Source: Candidatus Leptovillus affinis (GTDB lineage: Bacteria; Chloroflexota; Anaerolineae; Promineifilales; Promineifilaceae). Taken from it: DNA of 64,000 bases. Positions 23,380-33,900 of this stretch are shown piece by piece. The notes beneath the pieces were generated by a model, which was not told where the DNA came from, made no database searches, and saw only the letters and a list, made by a program, of their open reading frames with translations. Position 1 is the stretch's first letter; every line of letters starts with the position of its first letter. The stretch covers positions 806,001 through 870,000 of the forward strand of contig JADIYP010000006.1 in NCBI GenBank assembly GCA_016705235.1, given 5' to 3'. Both the position numbers and the translations under genes were made by a program.

Positions 23380-26300
23380 CTACCCGCTGGTTGTATATTT
23401 CTCCATCACTTCCCGAATATGCGTTTGCTCATACGGCATGGCCAGAGCCGCAGCCTGGGCGTCGCCTTTGCCCCACAGCATTTGCGCTTTCCCCCGTTGC
23501 CATCCAGCCAGGCAAATTTCGCCTGGCAGCATAAGGCTCGCGGCCGGGCAAATGGATAGGTGCGCGCATAACGAGACAGCACCTGGCAGCCCTTCCGCGC
23601 TTCTTTTTTATCGGCGAGGCCCATTTCCCACAGCGTCAAAAAACCTCGGCGCTGGAGGCAAATACATCCAGCAAATCAAATTTAAATTGGGCGCGGCCAA
23701 TGGCGGCAATTTGCTCGTGGGCCAGGGCGCGGGCTTCCGCCCAGCGTTCCTCGTGCAGCGTGCGAACGGCGAGGATGGCGTACCAGAGTCGTTCCTCGAC
23801 TTCGAACATTTCGGGGTTTTCTTCTATCAAAACGCCCACGGAATCCGCGCAGGCAAACGCTTCATCAGGCTTCCCCAAGGCCAATAAGTTAAATACCTGC
23901 CCCCCGCGGCTGCGGACCTGATGGCGGGTATCCTGGCTGCTTCGGGCGATTTCGTACAATTCGGCCCATAATTCTTGCGCCCGGTGAAGCCCAGACCGGT
24001 ATTGGGCGATTTGCGGCCAAACCCAGGCAACCACGCACCAATGCCGCCAATCGCCGAGTCGGGAATAAATGGCTAATGCCTGATCGATCTCGTGTTCTGC
24101 CCGTTCCCAGTCGCCAACCCACAAACTATAAGAGGAAAAGGGAACTTGAATGTAGGCTGTCGTTGTCAGATCGTCCAGATCGGCAGCCATAGCCAGGGCG
24201 CGTTGGCGGTAGCTGGCAGCCAATTTGTGCAGCCCGACAGTGCCCAGGGTTGGGCACATGTTGGCGCAGCCACGGACCGATTCGGGCGAGACGCCCGCTT
24301 TTTCCGAGTGGTTCAGCGCGGCCATGACGCAATAAAAGGTTGTCAGGAAATCGCCGGTGTTGTAGTAAATCTCCGAGATGCCTTCGTAAGCGCGGGCGGC
24401 TTCTAAGAGGGACTGGCGGTATGTTTCTGAAGCAGCGGGTATCTGGCTGCGGCCGGACCGGCGGTAATGGTTTGCCTGGCGAATGAGTTGTTGGCCGAGT
24501 CCGAGGGCGCGGGTAAGTAACGCAGAGGGCAACGGCCGTTCCAATAATTCCAGCGCCGCCAGATAATGGGCCTCGCTTTTTTCCACCAACGTCAGCCGGT
24601 AGGCGGCTTCCCCCAAATGACGCTGCCAACGGGCGCGCCGGGTTGGCGCACAGGTTTCGCCGCCCAATTCCACCGCCTTGGTGAAAAAGCGAATGGCCTC
24701 CTGATTGGCATAGTCGCGGAAGGCGTTTTCGCCCGCTTTTTCGTAATATGTCACCGCTTTTTCCACGTCGCCCGCCTGCTGCCAATGGTACGCCAGCAGA
24801 GGGAAAATGAGGCTCAGATCGCCGCTCTGGTTGTTTTCATACCAGACGGCCGTGCGCCGGTGGAGCTGCTGCCGCTGGGCAAAGGTCATCAGGTTATAAA
24901 CCACTTCTTGGGTAACCAGATGCTTAAAAATATAGGCCAGATTCGGCGCAGGCGTTTCCAGCGGGGTAATGCCCAACTGCTCCAAATGATCCAAATGTTC
25001 GCGCAAATGGTCGGCGTCCGTATCCACCGGGTAGATGCCGGTCAATAACTTGAAGGCAAAAATGCGGCCAATGACGCTGGCCACCTTAACGGTTAACTGG
25101 TGGGCAGGGAGCAATTTGTCGATGCGGCTGGTAATGACGCCCTGAATGGTGTTGGGAAAATCCAGCGCGTTAAAGGCATCAATGTTGGCAGCCAAGTGGC
25201 ATTCGCCGTCCTTAATTTGGATGAGGCCGGCATCGCGCAGCGCGTAGGCCATTTCTTCGCTGAAAAATGGGTGGCCTTCGGCTTTGGCGTGAATGAGGTG
25301 GGTGACGGCCGTTGGCAAACTGCGCACGCCTAACCGCTGGCAAATTAATTCCTCAACGGCCGGCACGGGCAGTAAATCTAACACAAGGCGCTTCGTGGTG
25401 GGTAAGGCGGCCAGGTCGGCATATAACGTAGGCGTCATGTCGGTTTCCGAAAATGGCCGGGCAACCAGGACCAGCAATAACGGGTCGATCTGCTGGTGGA
25501 CGCGGCGCAGCAGCAGCCAGGAGGCAGAATCCAGCCAGTGGGCGTCTTCGATGATGAGGACCAGCGGGCGGGTAACGGCCGTGTCCGGCTGCCGGACAAC
25601 CGATTTCAGCAGCCCTACCAGCAGGCGATGGGTATTATCCTGCCGCGCTTCGCCCGTCAACTGCGCTGTGAGCGTTGTTTCGGGCAATTCCAGGCGCAGC
25701 ACCACCTTTAACAAGGGCAGCAAATCATGCAGCGCCGGGTCCAGACCTTCCCTAATCCGCTCCAACATGGGGGTTTCCTGGTTTGGGGCCGGGCTGTCTG
25801 AGTGCTGCACAAAAAGTTGCTCAAAGATGGGGCGCCAGGCGTGGTAAGGCGCAGATTGCTGCACAGCATCACCGCTGCCAACCACTACCGGCGTTATTTC
25901 CGGCTCGATCAGGTCCAGCAGTTCTTGCGCCAGCCGCGATTTGCCTATGCCGGCCTGCCCTTCGACGATGACGGTGTTGGAACGGCCGTTTGCCAATCGA
26001 TCCAGAGCTTCCGCGAGTTGTTGGCGTTCTGTGGCCCGCCCAACCATCGGCATGGCCGACCGCCAGACAACTGTGCGCCCTATTACCAATCGTTCGCCCA
26101 ATTCCCATACTGGCAGCGGCTCCCGAATGCCTTTCAGGCGCACTGGAGGCAGAGCCGCCAACGAAAAAGTGGAGCGCAGCATCTCGGCCACCGTCGGCGC
26201 TAGAAGGATTTGCCCTGGTTGAGCAGTCGTCATCAGACGGGCGGAAATGTTGACCTCGTTGCCCATCACCCCATAACAGCGCCGCTCAGGGCTGCCATAG

Positions 26301-27384
26301 GCGCTGCTGTGAGCCAATCCCTGGCTAATGCCCATGTGCAATGGCTGCAAAAACGGGAATTCAGCGGGCAAATCGCGCAGCGCCAGCGCGGCGGCAGCGG
26401 CGCGCACCGGATCATTCTCATGAGCGATGGGCGCGCCAAAGGTGATGTAAAAATAACTGCCTTTATCGCCAACCGTGAGCTGGATCAGGAACCCTTCATA
26501 ATCATCCAGGATAGCCTGGGTGCGGCGCACAAAAGCGTCTAATTTCTCGCCGGCGCAGTCGTCGCCATCATAGTCAATGCCGCTAAATCGTAAGAAAAGA
26601 ACCGTCGCCGGACGCAGGTCGGCCAAAAAATCGTCTGCGCCCTGGCGCAGCCGGGCGAACACCGGCGGCAAAAGCCACTGCCGGGCTATGGCGGCCGGAA
26701 TCGGAGGAATGGGGGGGCGCTGCGTCGGTGAAACGCCAAAGGTCATGCTGCTAATAACTGCAAATCGCTGCCCATAATCGTCCCGACGCCAGGTAGACAC
26801 CACCGGCCTGACGGGTAGGCGTTCCAGAAAATCGGCCGTGACCACAACTTCTCCCTGAATGGCTTGTTTTTCGGCTGCGGCCATCTGGTCCAGGGTGGAG
26901 CCGGCCATTGTTTCCATGACATATTTTTCTGGGTCGCCTACCAGGAAGCGGCGAACCGGACCGGCCGCCAGGGCGACTTTTAGGCCAGGGAGATCACGTG
27001 GCCTTGCGGCGTACGCATCGCTTCTAATTGGGCCATGACTCGCTGCAATTGCAGGGCGCAGGCGAGGGCGAGGGTGGCGGGGTCTAATTCGGGGCTGTCA
27101 TTTTCATCGAACCAACAGGTGATGGCATCCCCGCTAAAACCTATGACGTTGCCCATGTACAGATGTACCTGGGCGATGAGGGAGGAAAATACATGGTTGA
27201 GGTGACGGGTGAGTTCTTCGGCGCCGCGGTGAGGGCCTAATTCTTGGGCGAGAACGGCCGTTAGCGGCGTAAACCCAGAAATGTCGGCAAACAAAGCTGC
27301 TCCATTTGTCCGATCTGGTAAATCAGACCCCGCAGCTAATGCCAAACGACGATCAATGGGGAGAAAAGTTGCGTATGTCTCCAT
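23380..27384 (-). CDS. class III adenylate/guanylate cyclase-AAA ATPase-TPR regulator, three apparent frameshifts
   Basis: About 1,330 codons in three frames. Order: first cyclase homology domain (ALFADISGFT...GNVIGFSGDAITCWF, both metal Asp positions kept); second cyclase domain (LFLRFSG...VGDKGSYFYITFGAP); STAND-type AAA domain with Walker A EGQAGIGKSRLAQ and Walker B PLVLIIEDAHWLDSAS; helical TPR region. The frame breaks near 26980 (first stop, then LKVALAAGPVRRFLVGD in the next frame), at the six-T tract 23638-23643, and at the five-C run 23491-23495, after which AQAAALAMPYEQ resumes and the stop is at 23380. Known relatives are large signalling ATPases with unknown input. Either homopolymer sequencing errors or a decaying gene. 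Confidence 0.75.
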
Positions 27385-27560
27385 GGTCTGAGCCTCTTCT
27401 GGTATGCGCCAATGCTGCTGAATCATATCACGATTTATTGGTTTTTGTTTTGGAAATGGCAGCCATGCAGACCCCAAGGGTTTGCTATGGGGGTTCTAAG
27501 CCAGGGAGGGAGGCGAGAGATAAGGGTTAGGAACGGCCGTTTGCCCTTTAGACAAATCCG

Positions 27561-27574
27561 ATGACAAGTGTCAT
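27561..27574. promoter_or_regulatory. ATGACA-AG-TGTCAT palindrome (possible CRP/FNR-type site)
   Basis: Perfect 14-bp inverted repeat, 133 nt upstream of the ATG at 27707. Similar sites at 46685-46698 and 44878-44891. A weak promoter (ATGACA, 17 nt, TATCTG) lies just downstream. Confidence 0.45.
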
Positions 27575-27706
27575 AACGATTTTATGACAATTCGCGCTGT
27601 CGATCATATCTGTATGCCCTATACTGTAATTATCTGTAAGCGACAGAACCCCCATAAATCCACACCCAAAGGTTCTGCCATATCATCCCATAAACGAGGA
27701 AAGAAC

Positions 27707-28030
27707 ATGAAAGTCATCATCGATCGCGATTTGTGCGACACCACTTTGGCGTACTGCCAACGGTGTTCTGCCGCTTTCTTCCGTTACCCAGAAGGGTCAG
27801 ATCGGTTGTGTATTCGGGAAATTATTGACGATGGCAAAGAGACTCTCACCATTGTCATGAATACCGACGGCCGTGTCCTGGAAATGGAACTTACGGAAGA
27901 AGATCGGCAATTAGCCAGTGTGGAAGGCTGGGAAGCCCTGGCGAATTTCGATCCGGCCCTGTTCCGCAAAGGGGCCATGGAGCGCTGGCATAAGCTGCGC
28001 CAATTACCGACCACGCACGCGATGCTCTAA
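27707..28030 (+). CDS. small cysteine-containing protein, possibly ferredoxin-derived
   Basis: 107-aa soluble protein opening MKVIIDRDLCDTTLAYCQRC; the first residues resemble ferredoxin N-termini, and four cysteines (positions 10, 17, 20 and about 36) occur in the first third, too few and oddly spaced for a classical 4Fe-4S motif. The C-terminal half is acidic and helical. Not recognised as a defined family. ATG 27707 follows ACGAGGAAAG; an upstream in-frame start at 27584 would run through the promoter region. A divergent palindromic site lies upstream, which suggests regulation. Confidence 0.6.
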   Translation: MKVIIDRDLCDTTLAYCQRCSAAFFRYPEGSDRLCIREIIDDGKETLTIVMNTDGRVLEMELTEEDRQLASVEGWEALANFDPALFRKGAMERWHKLRQLPTTHAML

Positions 28031-28174
28031 CACACGTACCCTGGCCGGTTAGCAAGCACACCGGGCATCCAATTTTGGGCTGCCCAATCGCGAATTGACA
28101 ATCACATAGACGCCAAAGAAACAACCGCTAACGGCGGCGACTTATGACTCTTTGTGTGTCCGTAAAAGGAATTT

Positions 28175-28639
28175 ATGATGGCGGCTAATCTAATAGAGTT
28201 GTTAAACGAACAAGAAACCCTCATTCTCGATAATGCAGTTGAAGCACTGGCACGGTCGCAGCTCAGGCATTACGCCGTCGCTGGCGCAGACTGGAATCGT
28301 CAACGGCTGCAAAATCTGTATGATTTTACCCGGAAGTGCGTGCGCGAGCGCACGCTTGTGCCGCTGGTGGAGCATATGGAATTGATTGCCCAGGAGCGGT
28401 TTGAGGCCGGGTTTGATATTCATGAAGTGCAAACGGCCGTTAACGTTCTGGAAGAAAGCATCTGGCAGCAGATCAACCACACCCTGCCGCCATCCGCATA
28501 TGCTGAAGCATTTGGGCTAATTAGCACCGTATTGGGCGCGGCAAAAGATAGCCTGGCCCAATCTTATGTCACGTTGGCCAGCCACACCAAAGCGCCTTCC
28601 CTCAACCTCAATGCTCTGTTTCAGGGCACAGCAAGCTAA
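28175..28639 (+). CDS. RsbRD N-terminal-like domain protein
   Basis: 154-aa all-helical protein (LLNEQETLILDNAVEALARSQLRHY...DFTRKCVRERTLVPLVEHMELIAQERFEAGFDIHEVQTAVNVLEESIW) matching the pattern of RsbR/RsbRD N-terminal domains, globin-like four-helix sensors without haem. No STAS domain follows, so it is a free-standing sensor or partner. AAAAGGA precedes the ATG. A strong terminator follows. Confidence 0.65.
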   Translation: MMAANLIELLNEQETLILDNAVEALARSQLRHYAVAGADWNRQRLQNLYDFTRKCVRERTLVPLVEHMELIAQERFEAGFDIHEVQTAVNVLEESIWQQINHTLPPSAYAEAFGLISTVLGAAKDSLAQSYVTLASHTKAPSLNLNALFQGTAS

Positions 28640-28655
28640 CAACACCCCCACCCCC

Positions 28656-28689
28656 AAAAGGCGGCCAGGAAAAACTGACCGCCTTTTTT
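28656..28689 (+). terminator. rho-independent terminator
   Basis: AAAAGGCGGCCAG-GAAAAA-CTGACCGCCTTTTTT: strong stem with a T-run. The remaining sequence up to 28948 contains no gene; ATGACAAACATCAG at about 28724 resembles half of the palindromic site at 27561. Confidence 0.9.
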
Positions 28690-28948
28690 ATTATGGGGAA
28701 TCGTGATCTTTGCCCCCCTTGCTCATGACAAACATCAGACGACAACGCCAAAAAATCATTGTATTCTGACAGTGTGCTAAAGGTTTAGGCCATCATAGAC
28801 AACAACATCCACCCACAGACGAACCAAATTCGAGCAGCGCTGCTATCTTGTACGGCAATTGTTCATTCATTTTGCACCGTAAGATAAACCTTAATCTACC
28901 CTCATTACAGTATGATCATAGGGGCTTATTTGTTACATAGGGGCTGCC

Positions 28949-30100
28949 ATGCATCAATATCTTCACCTTTTTGCCAATACCGGAGACATTGCGCTTGCCG
29001 TTGATGAAAATCAGCGGATTGTGTATTGGAACGCGTCTGCAGAAAAAGTTTTAGGATATGCCGCCGAAGAAGCAATTGGCCAGCATTGTTGGGAATTGCT
29101 AAACGGCCATACGCCGGAAGGCCGACCTTTCTGCTCTCCCAACTGCGCCATCATTCAAAGAATATATGCCGGCAAACCCATCCAACATTTCAACCTCATT
29201 GTCAAAAACCGCGAAAGAAACAACGTCTCCATCAATATCAGCACCATTCCCTTGCCGGAACAAAAAAACCAACAAGATCAGGCCATCCTGGTGCAACTTT
29301 CGCGGCTTCTGGAAACCCACCCCCTTAACGACAACATGCTGCGTATTCACCTCCTCGGCCCTATTGTTGTGTGGCGGCCTGATGGGACGCAAGTTGAAGG
29401 ACCGCTTTGGCGGCGGTTAAAAGTGCGTACTCTGATGGCGTTTCTGGCGCTACAGCATAATCAGGCCACCACGCGAGACCAATTGGCAGAGTTGCTCTGG
29501 CCGGACCTAACTTATGAGGCCGCCCTGCGCAATCTGAATACCACGATCTACAATCTGCGCCGCAGTTTGGAGCCCGATCTTAAAAATGGAGCTGATTCCC
29601 GATTTATCGTTTACGAAGGCGGCTACTATCAGTTGGCCGGAGCGGACCAACACTGGCTGGATATAACTAATTTTGAATCGCAAATTCGCCGTGCCCGCTT
29701 TGCTCATGATCCTAAACAAGCCATTCTCCATTACCAAAAAGCTTTAAATTTGTACCGGGGTGATTTTTTGGCCGATTTATCCCAAAGCAGCATCTGGACC
29801 AACGGCGACCACCAGCGTTATCAAGAACTTCATCTTGCCGCGATGGATGAATTGGGCGCTTTGTACGAAAAACAGAATGAAGAGGCTGAGGCCAAAGAAT
29901 TGTACATGCACGCCCTGGCCATTGATCCCTGCCGTGAAAAAACCTGCCAGACGCTGATGCGCCTGGCTATCCGGCAAGGCGACCGGCCCACGGCCGTTGC
30001 CCAATGCCAACGTCTAACTCAGGCTTTACAAGAAGAACTCAACGTGGCGCCCAGTCAGGAAACCCAAAATCTGTGCAAACAATTGAAGTGCACCGGCTAA
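28949..30100 (+). CDS. PAS-BTAD (SARP-type) transcriptional activator
   Basis: 383 aa. An N-terminal PAS domain (about residues 5-115) contains a three-Cys pattern, C-W-E-L-L-N-G-H-T-P-E-G-R-P-F-C-x3-C. Residues about 130-225 form an OmpR/SARP winged helix (RIHLLGPIVVW...GPLWRRLKVRTLMAFLALQ...QLAELLWPD...LRNLNTTIYNLRRSL). The rest is a bacterial transcriptional activation domain (BTAD, TPR-like), ending with EELNVAPSQET. This family binds short direct repeats near -35 boxes. Its PAS domain is clearly related to the lone PAS protein downstream. It may act on the promoters at 30788 and 36210 (inference). Confidence 0.87.
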   Translation: MHQYLHLFANTGDIALAVDENQRIVYWNASAEKVLGYAAEEAIGQHCWELLNGHTPEGRPFCSPNCAIIQRIYAGKPIQHFNLIVKNRERNNVSINISTIPLPEQKNQQDQAILVQLSRLLETHPLNDNMLRIHLLGPIVVWRPDGTQVEGPLWRRLKVRTLMAFLALQHNQATTRDQLAELLWPDLTYEAALRNLNTTIYNLRRSLEPDLKNGADSRFIVYEGGYYQLAGADQHWLDITNFESQIRRARFAHDPKQAILHYQKALNLYRGDFLADLSQSSIWTNGDHQRYQELHLAAMDELGALYEKQNEEAEAKELYMHALAIDPCREKTCQTLMRLAIRQGDRPTAVAQCQRLTQALQEELNVAPSQETQNLCKQLKCTG

Positions 30101-30166
30101 CCTGCGCCAATTTCTCCCGCTAAAATCCTCCAGTTATTATCCAACCGAATCTTCCAGACTGTGCCG

Positions 30167-30200
30167 TTGAGGGCTGGTTAAGGCTGGCCGACTAGGCTTT
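30167..30200 (+). promoter_or_regulatory. weak copy of the GCCGTTGAGG...GGTTAAGG promoter element
   Basis: GTGCCGTTGAGGGCTGGTTAAGG shares its left half with the strong promoters at 30788 and 36210, but the right half and -10 (ACTAGG/TAGGCT) diverge. Lies upstream of the lone PAS gene. Confidence 0.35.
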
Positions 30201-30298
30201 AGGTGGGCGTATTTACCAACCATTTGCTGCACATCATTCACCATCTAAGCCACTGAGGGAATAAGCTCTCTGCGAACAGTGCCACTGGAGTTCTGAAC

Positions 30299-30688
30299 AT
30301 GGACGAGCTGCTAACTATATTTTGCGATATTGCTGATGCCAGTTTTGCTATTGATGGCAAACAGCGCATTATGTTTTGGAACCCGGCCGCAGAAAGGTTG
30401 TTGGGTATTGAGGTAAAAGATGCCCTTGGCCAACCCTGTTGGCAGGTATTAAAAGGTAAAACGCCGGAGGGACGGCCGTTTTGCCAGCACGACTGCCCCG
30501 TTATCCTTGCCCTGAAACAAAACCGGCCGGTGGAAGCTTTCGATCTGCTCATTTCTGGCCCGGCGCAAGAAACCATCCTCACCAATATCAGCACCCTCTT
30601 CATCTCCCCGGATCTGCACTGCCGCGCGGCCGTCGTTCATTTGCAGCGGCGTCCCGAAGACCATTTTCAATGGCCTGATCCAAGCTGA
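30299..30688 (+). CDS. free-standing PAS domain protein with three-Cys motif
   Basis: 129 aa, essentially one PAS domain: FAIDGKQRIMFWNPAAERLLGIE...GQPCWQVLKGKTPEGRPFCQHDCPVI. The C-W...TPEGRPFC-x3-C stretch is nearly identical to that of the PAS-BTAD regulator 1.4 kb upstream, pointing to duplication. The cysteines could bind a metal or Fe-S cluster, or act as a redox switch; not known. No output domain, so it may modulate the neighbouring activator. Confidence 0.75.
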   Translation: MDELLTIFCDIADASFAIDGKQRIMFWNPAAERLLGIEVKDALGQPCWQVLKGKTPEGRPFCQHDCPVILALKQNRPVEAFDLLISGPAQETILTNISTLFISPDLHCRAAVVHLQRRPEDHFQWPDPS

Positions 30689-30787
30689 TTCCCCATCATC
30701 AGCCCCCTTTCTCTCGACTACTTTTGATCAATCGATTCCCTTTGCTTTTTATCTAACTGCATGGTTGGTTGTGGGAGGTAACGGCCG

Positions 30788-30816
30788 TTGAGGATTGGTT
30801 AAGCGCGCCATAGTAC
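30788..30816 (+). promoter_or_regulatory. promoter TTGAGG-17-TAGTAC with conserved flanks
   Basis: TTGAGG (30788-30793), 17-nt spacer beginning ATTGGTTAAG, TAGTAC (30811-30816), then GCTGGTACCA. The same sequence, including spacer start and downstream GCTGGTACCA, recurs at 36210-36238. Conservation extending beyond the -35/-10 boxes implies an activator site. Confidence 0.7.
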
Positions 30817-30935
30817 GCTGGTACCAGTTCAAAGCCCTGGTCGGGGTTTTCTAATTTGTTAGCCGGGTTTTGAAGCCACTTTTATCCGCACCATTTAATT
30901 TACATGGTCTCCCAATGACCTGGAGGGTTAGGAAA

Positions 30936-33900
30936 ATGAGTAAAAAACATTGGTTGATTTTTGTTTTATTGGCCATTGCTTTAGTCGTGCTAACAGTTTC
31001 TGCCGAAGATGGCGTTCTGTTCCGGCGGAACATCTCCAAGACGCCAGAAGCAGAAACCGAAAAGGCTGCCATCTACATGATGGACTTCTATGTCCCGGCC
31101 CAGGCATCGACAGGCGAAATTAAACCAGTGGCAAATTATTGCCTTGATGAAGGCCTTGATGATCCATGGACCGATGACGGCACCTGCGCAGGTCAAGAAG
31201 CTTACGACCCCCGCGATTACGCCAAGCCGCTGGTCTCGGTCTACATCGATGACATCGGTGGAGAAGAATTCACCTCGGAAAACATACGTAGTATTCAAGG
31301 CGGCATAAGCTTCGGCCACTTCGACGCGTTTGTCGGCGTTTCGATGGATGACGGCACAAGTTGGCGCACCGAAAACCTATCCCGCTCGTCCGATTTGTCA
31401 TCCTTTACCCTGGCCAACGGCCATCCCTACCCTGGCGATGTACACGCGATGGTGCACCAGGTAGCGGAAGACAAAATTCTGGCTGTCTGGGCCAGCAAAT
31501 ATTGCCAAAGCGGTTCTCCGCTCTACTCTCTCACGCCCGATGGAATCGATGACGACCCGGCCGTTCTGGACTACCTGGCCGATTTGGAGACCAATTACGG
31601 CAAGAATGCCATGTATCTGTACGACCTGTTTGGCATTGCCGGCGCCCAGGGCTCGGTGAACTACACCGAGCAGGGCTTCCCCGAAATCGGCGAAATCCCC
31701 TACTCCTGCATCTGGACAGCCCGAGGCAAGGTGCTCCCCGGCGATGACCCAATGACGCCTGACTTTGCCGAAGCTTCGCACGTGGTCTGGACCGCGCCCG
31801 AACGGCTGACTTCCGGCGTGCGCGATGCCAACCTGCCAGCGGTGGACTGCGCGGGCGGGGCCGGCTGCGCCCTGACCTGGCAAGAAGACCCCGAAGGGCT
31901 GCGCCCTGGCAAGGGTCTTGGCCCCGGCGAAGGCTGGTCCGGCGCCATTGCCAACGCCAAAACCGACATCTGGTACTCCTACATCACCTTCGCCGATTTT
32001 GACCTGGTGGCGGTTGATGATAATGACGACGGCACACCGGATGTAGGGGCGGAGATGCTGATTGAGGACTATGAGGCACTCCAACTCACCGACATGGATC
32101 GCCCCAAGCCTTACGTGCCCATGGCTATCCCCGTCCGCCTGACCGACAACGATATGTGCAAGGGTATCGCCCCAGAAAAGCAGCCGGAAGACCCGTTCTG
32201 CTGGCTCGATTTCGACACCATAAATGCTGAAACTGTCGATACCATCGCCGACCGCCTTGGGGGTTTGGATGAACCGGAAACTGGCGCGGATTTCTGCGCA
32301 GAAACCGTGGACTGGGAAAATCCCGGCGGCACCACGCTCCCAATCTGCGTCACTGAAGATGGGCGCTGGATGATTGGCCGGGTAGCCTCTACCCGCGTGC
32401 GGATGGCCCTCAAGCCTTACTCCCCGGCGGCTGCGGTAGATATGGACGACGACGGGATAGTAGAAAAGAGTGCCTGGTTGAGTCTGGCAGCAGAGGAAAC
32501 CAAGGCGCTGGGAATCACGGCCGTGGTTAATGACACTGAGTATGACCCCGTTGACATCGGCAAAGACGTATTCTACTACTCCTTTGACTTTGCCAAGCCA
32601 TACAATCTGCATATGAATACGGCGCTTGATACTGAAGATGCTTCTCCCTATGTGGTCCAGCAGGGCGGTATGCTCAACCAACCGGCCAAATGCAGCCCGT
32701 ACTTCATCACCACTGACCAGACCAACCCGGACATCTCCTGCGATGATAACGGTGAATTCTACGACACCGAAATTGACCCGATTACCGGCTACGAATACTA
32801 CCTGACCGAGATCGCCCGCCGCTTCGCTCTGACCAGCAACAATATCGGCAACATCACCGATCCGGCTTTCGGTGGCAGCGGTTTGGCTTCTATGCTGATC
32901 TACAAGCAGGGCATCATCTGGCAAGGTGGCCCAGCCGACATCATGCTGCGTCGAGTGGTCGTTCAGCCGTTCTGTACCGATACGGATGGGGATGGGTTGG
33001 TTGACAACACGGATGACTGCTTCGATAAGACGGTGGACAATCCCTTCGCCTATGAGAACATGGAATGCGTAAATCCGGACGGCACAGATGGATGGGTTTA
33101 CCCCACTGATGATTTGGGTGTTTTTGATGCCAATCCATATTACATCAAGGGCTTGTGCATGGCTCCGGCCATCAATATCTCCGGCAGCACCGTCGTAAGC
33201 TGCGACGGCGGCGACAGCAACAACGCCTGCGCCGACCTTTTCCCGGTGGCTGACGACGGCACCATTCCTGACTCTGATGGTGACTTCCCCAAGGTCAGGG
33301 AGTGGCGGCAGTTGCCCTACGACGGCACAAGCACGGCCGACACATTTACAGGCGACCCTGATGACGACTACGATCTGGACGACCAGTCCTGGGAGAACCC
33401 CTACGATGTAGCCAAGGGGCATCGCGGTTTCCTTTATGGCGATATGGTTTTGATGATGTACGCCTGGTCGCCCAACTGGAAATCCAACAGCGTTGGCAAC
33501 GACCACTATAACCTGTATCAGCGGCGTTCATTCGACGGTGGCATCACCTGGACAACCACCCCGGCGGATACTTCAAATCTAATCTGCGACGATCCCGGAA
33601 CCACCAATGTGAAGGAAACCTGTGATTATGCAGGTGAGGGAACCCAGGCATTGGAATACTACTATACCGACACAACAGGTGAGTATATTCCGGTACTTTG
33701 GGAATATGCGGCCGGAGCAAATGAACAAGCCCGCAACCTCTCTTTATTGACTGGCAACAAAGTGACCATTCTTGACCCACGCTACAGCCCGCCCGGCGGC
33801 TTGAAGCAATACGCCACCATCCGCACGAATTGGCTGGTAGACAACGCAGGCCTGATCGGCTTCACATCAGATGATGTCTTGCCCTATGAAGATGACGCGG

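Noticed and set aside
31398..33506. Long 702-codon open frame antisense to the secreted protein at 30936
   Set aside because: It is the shadow of a GC-rich Asp-rich gene; the sense frame has a signal peptide, a ribosome-binding site and domain motifs, the antisense frame has none.
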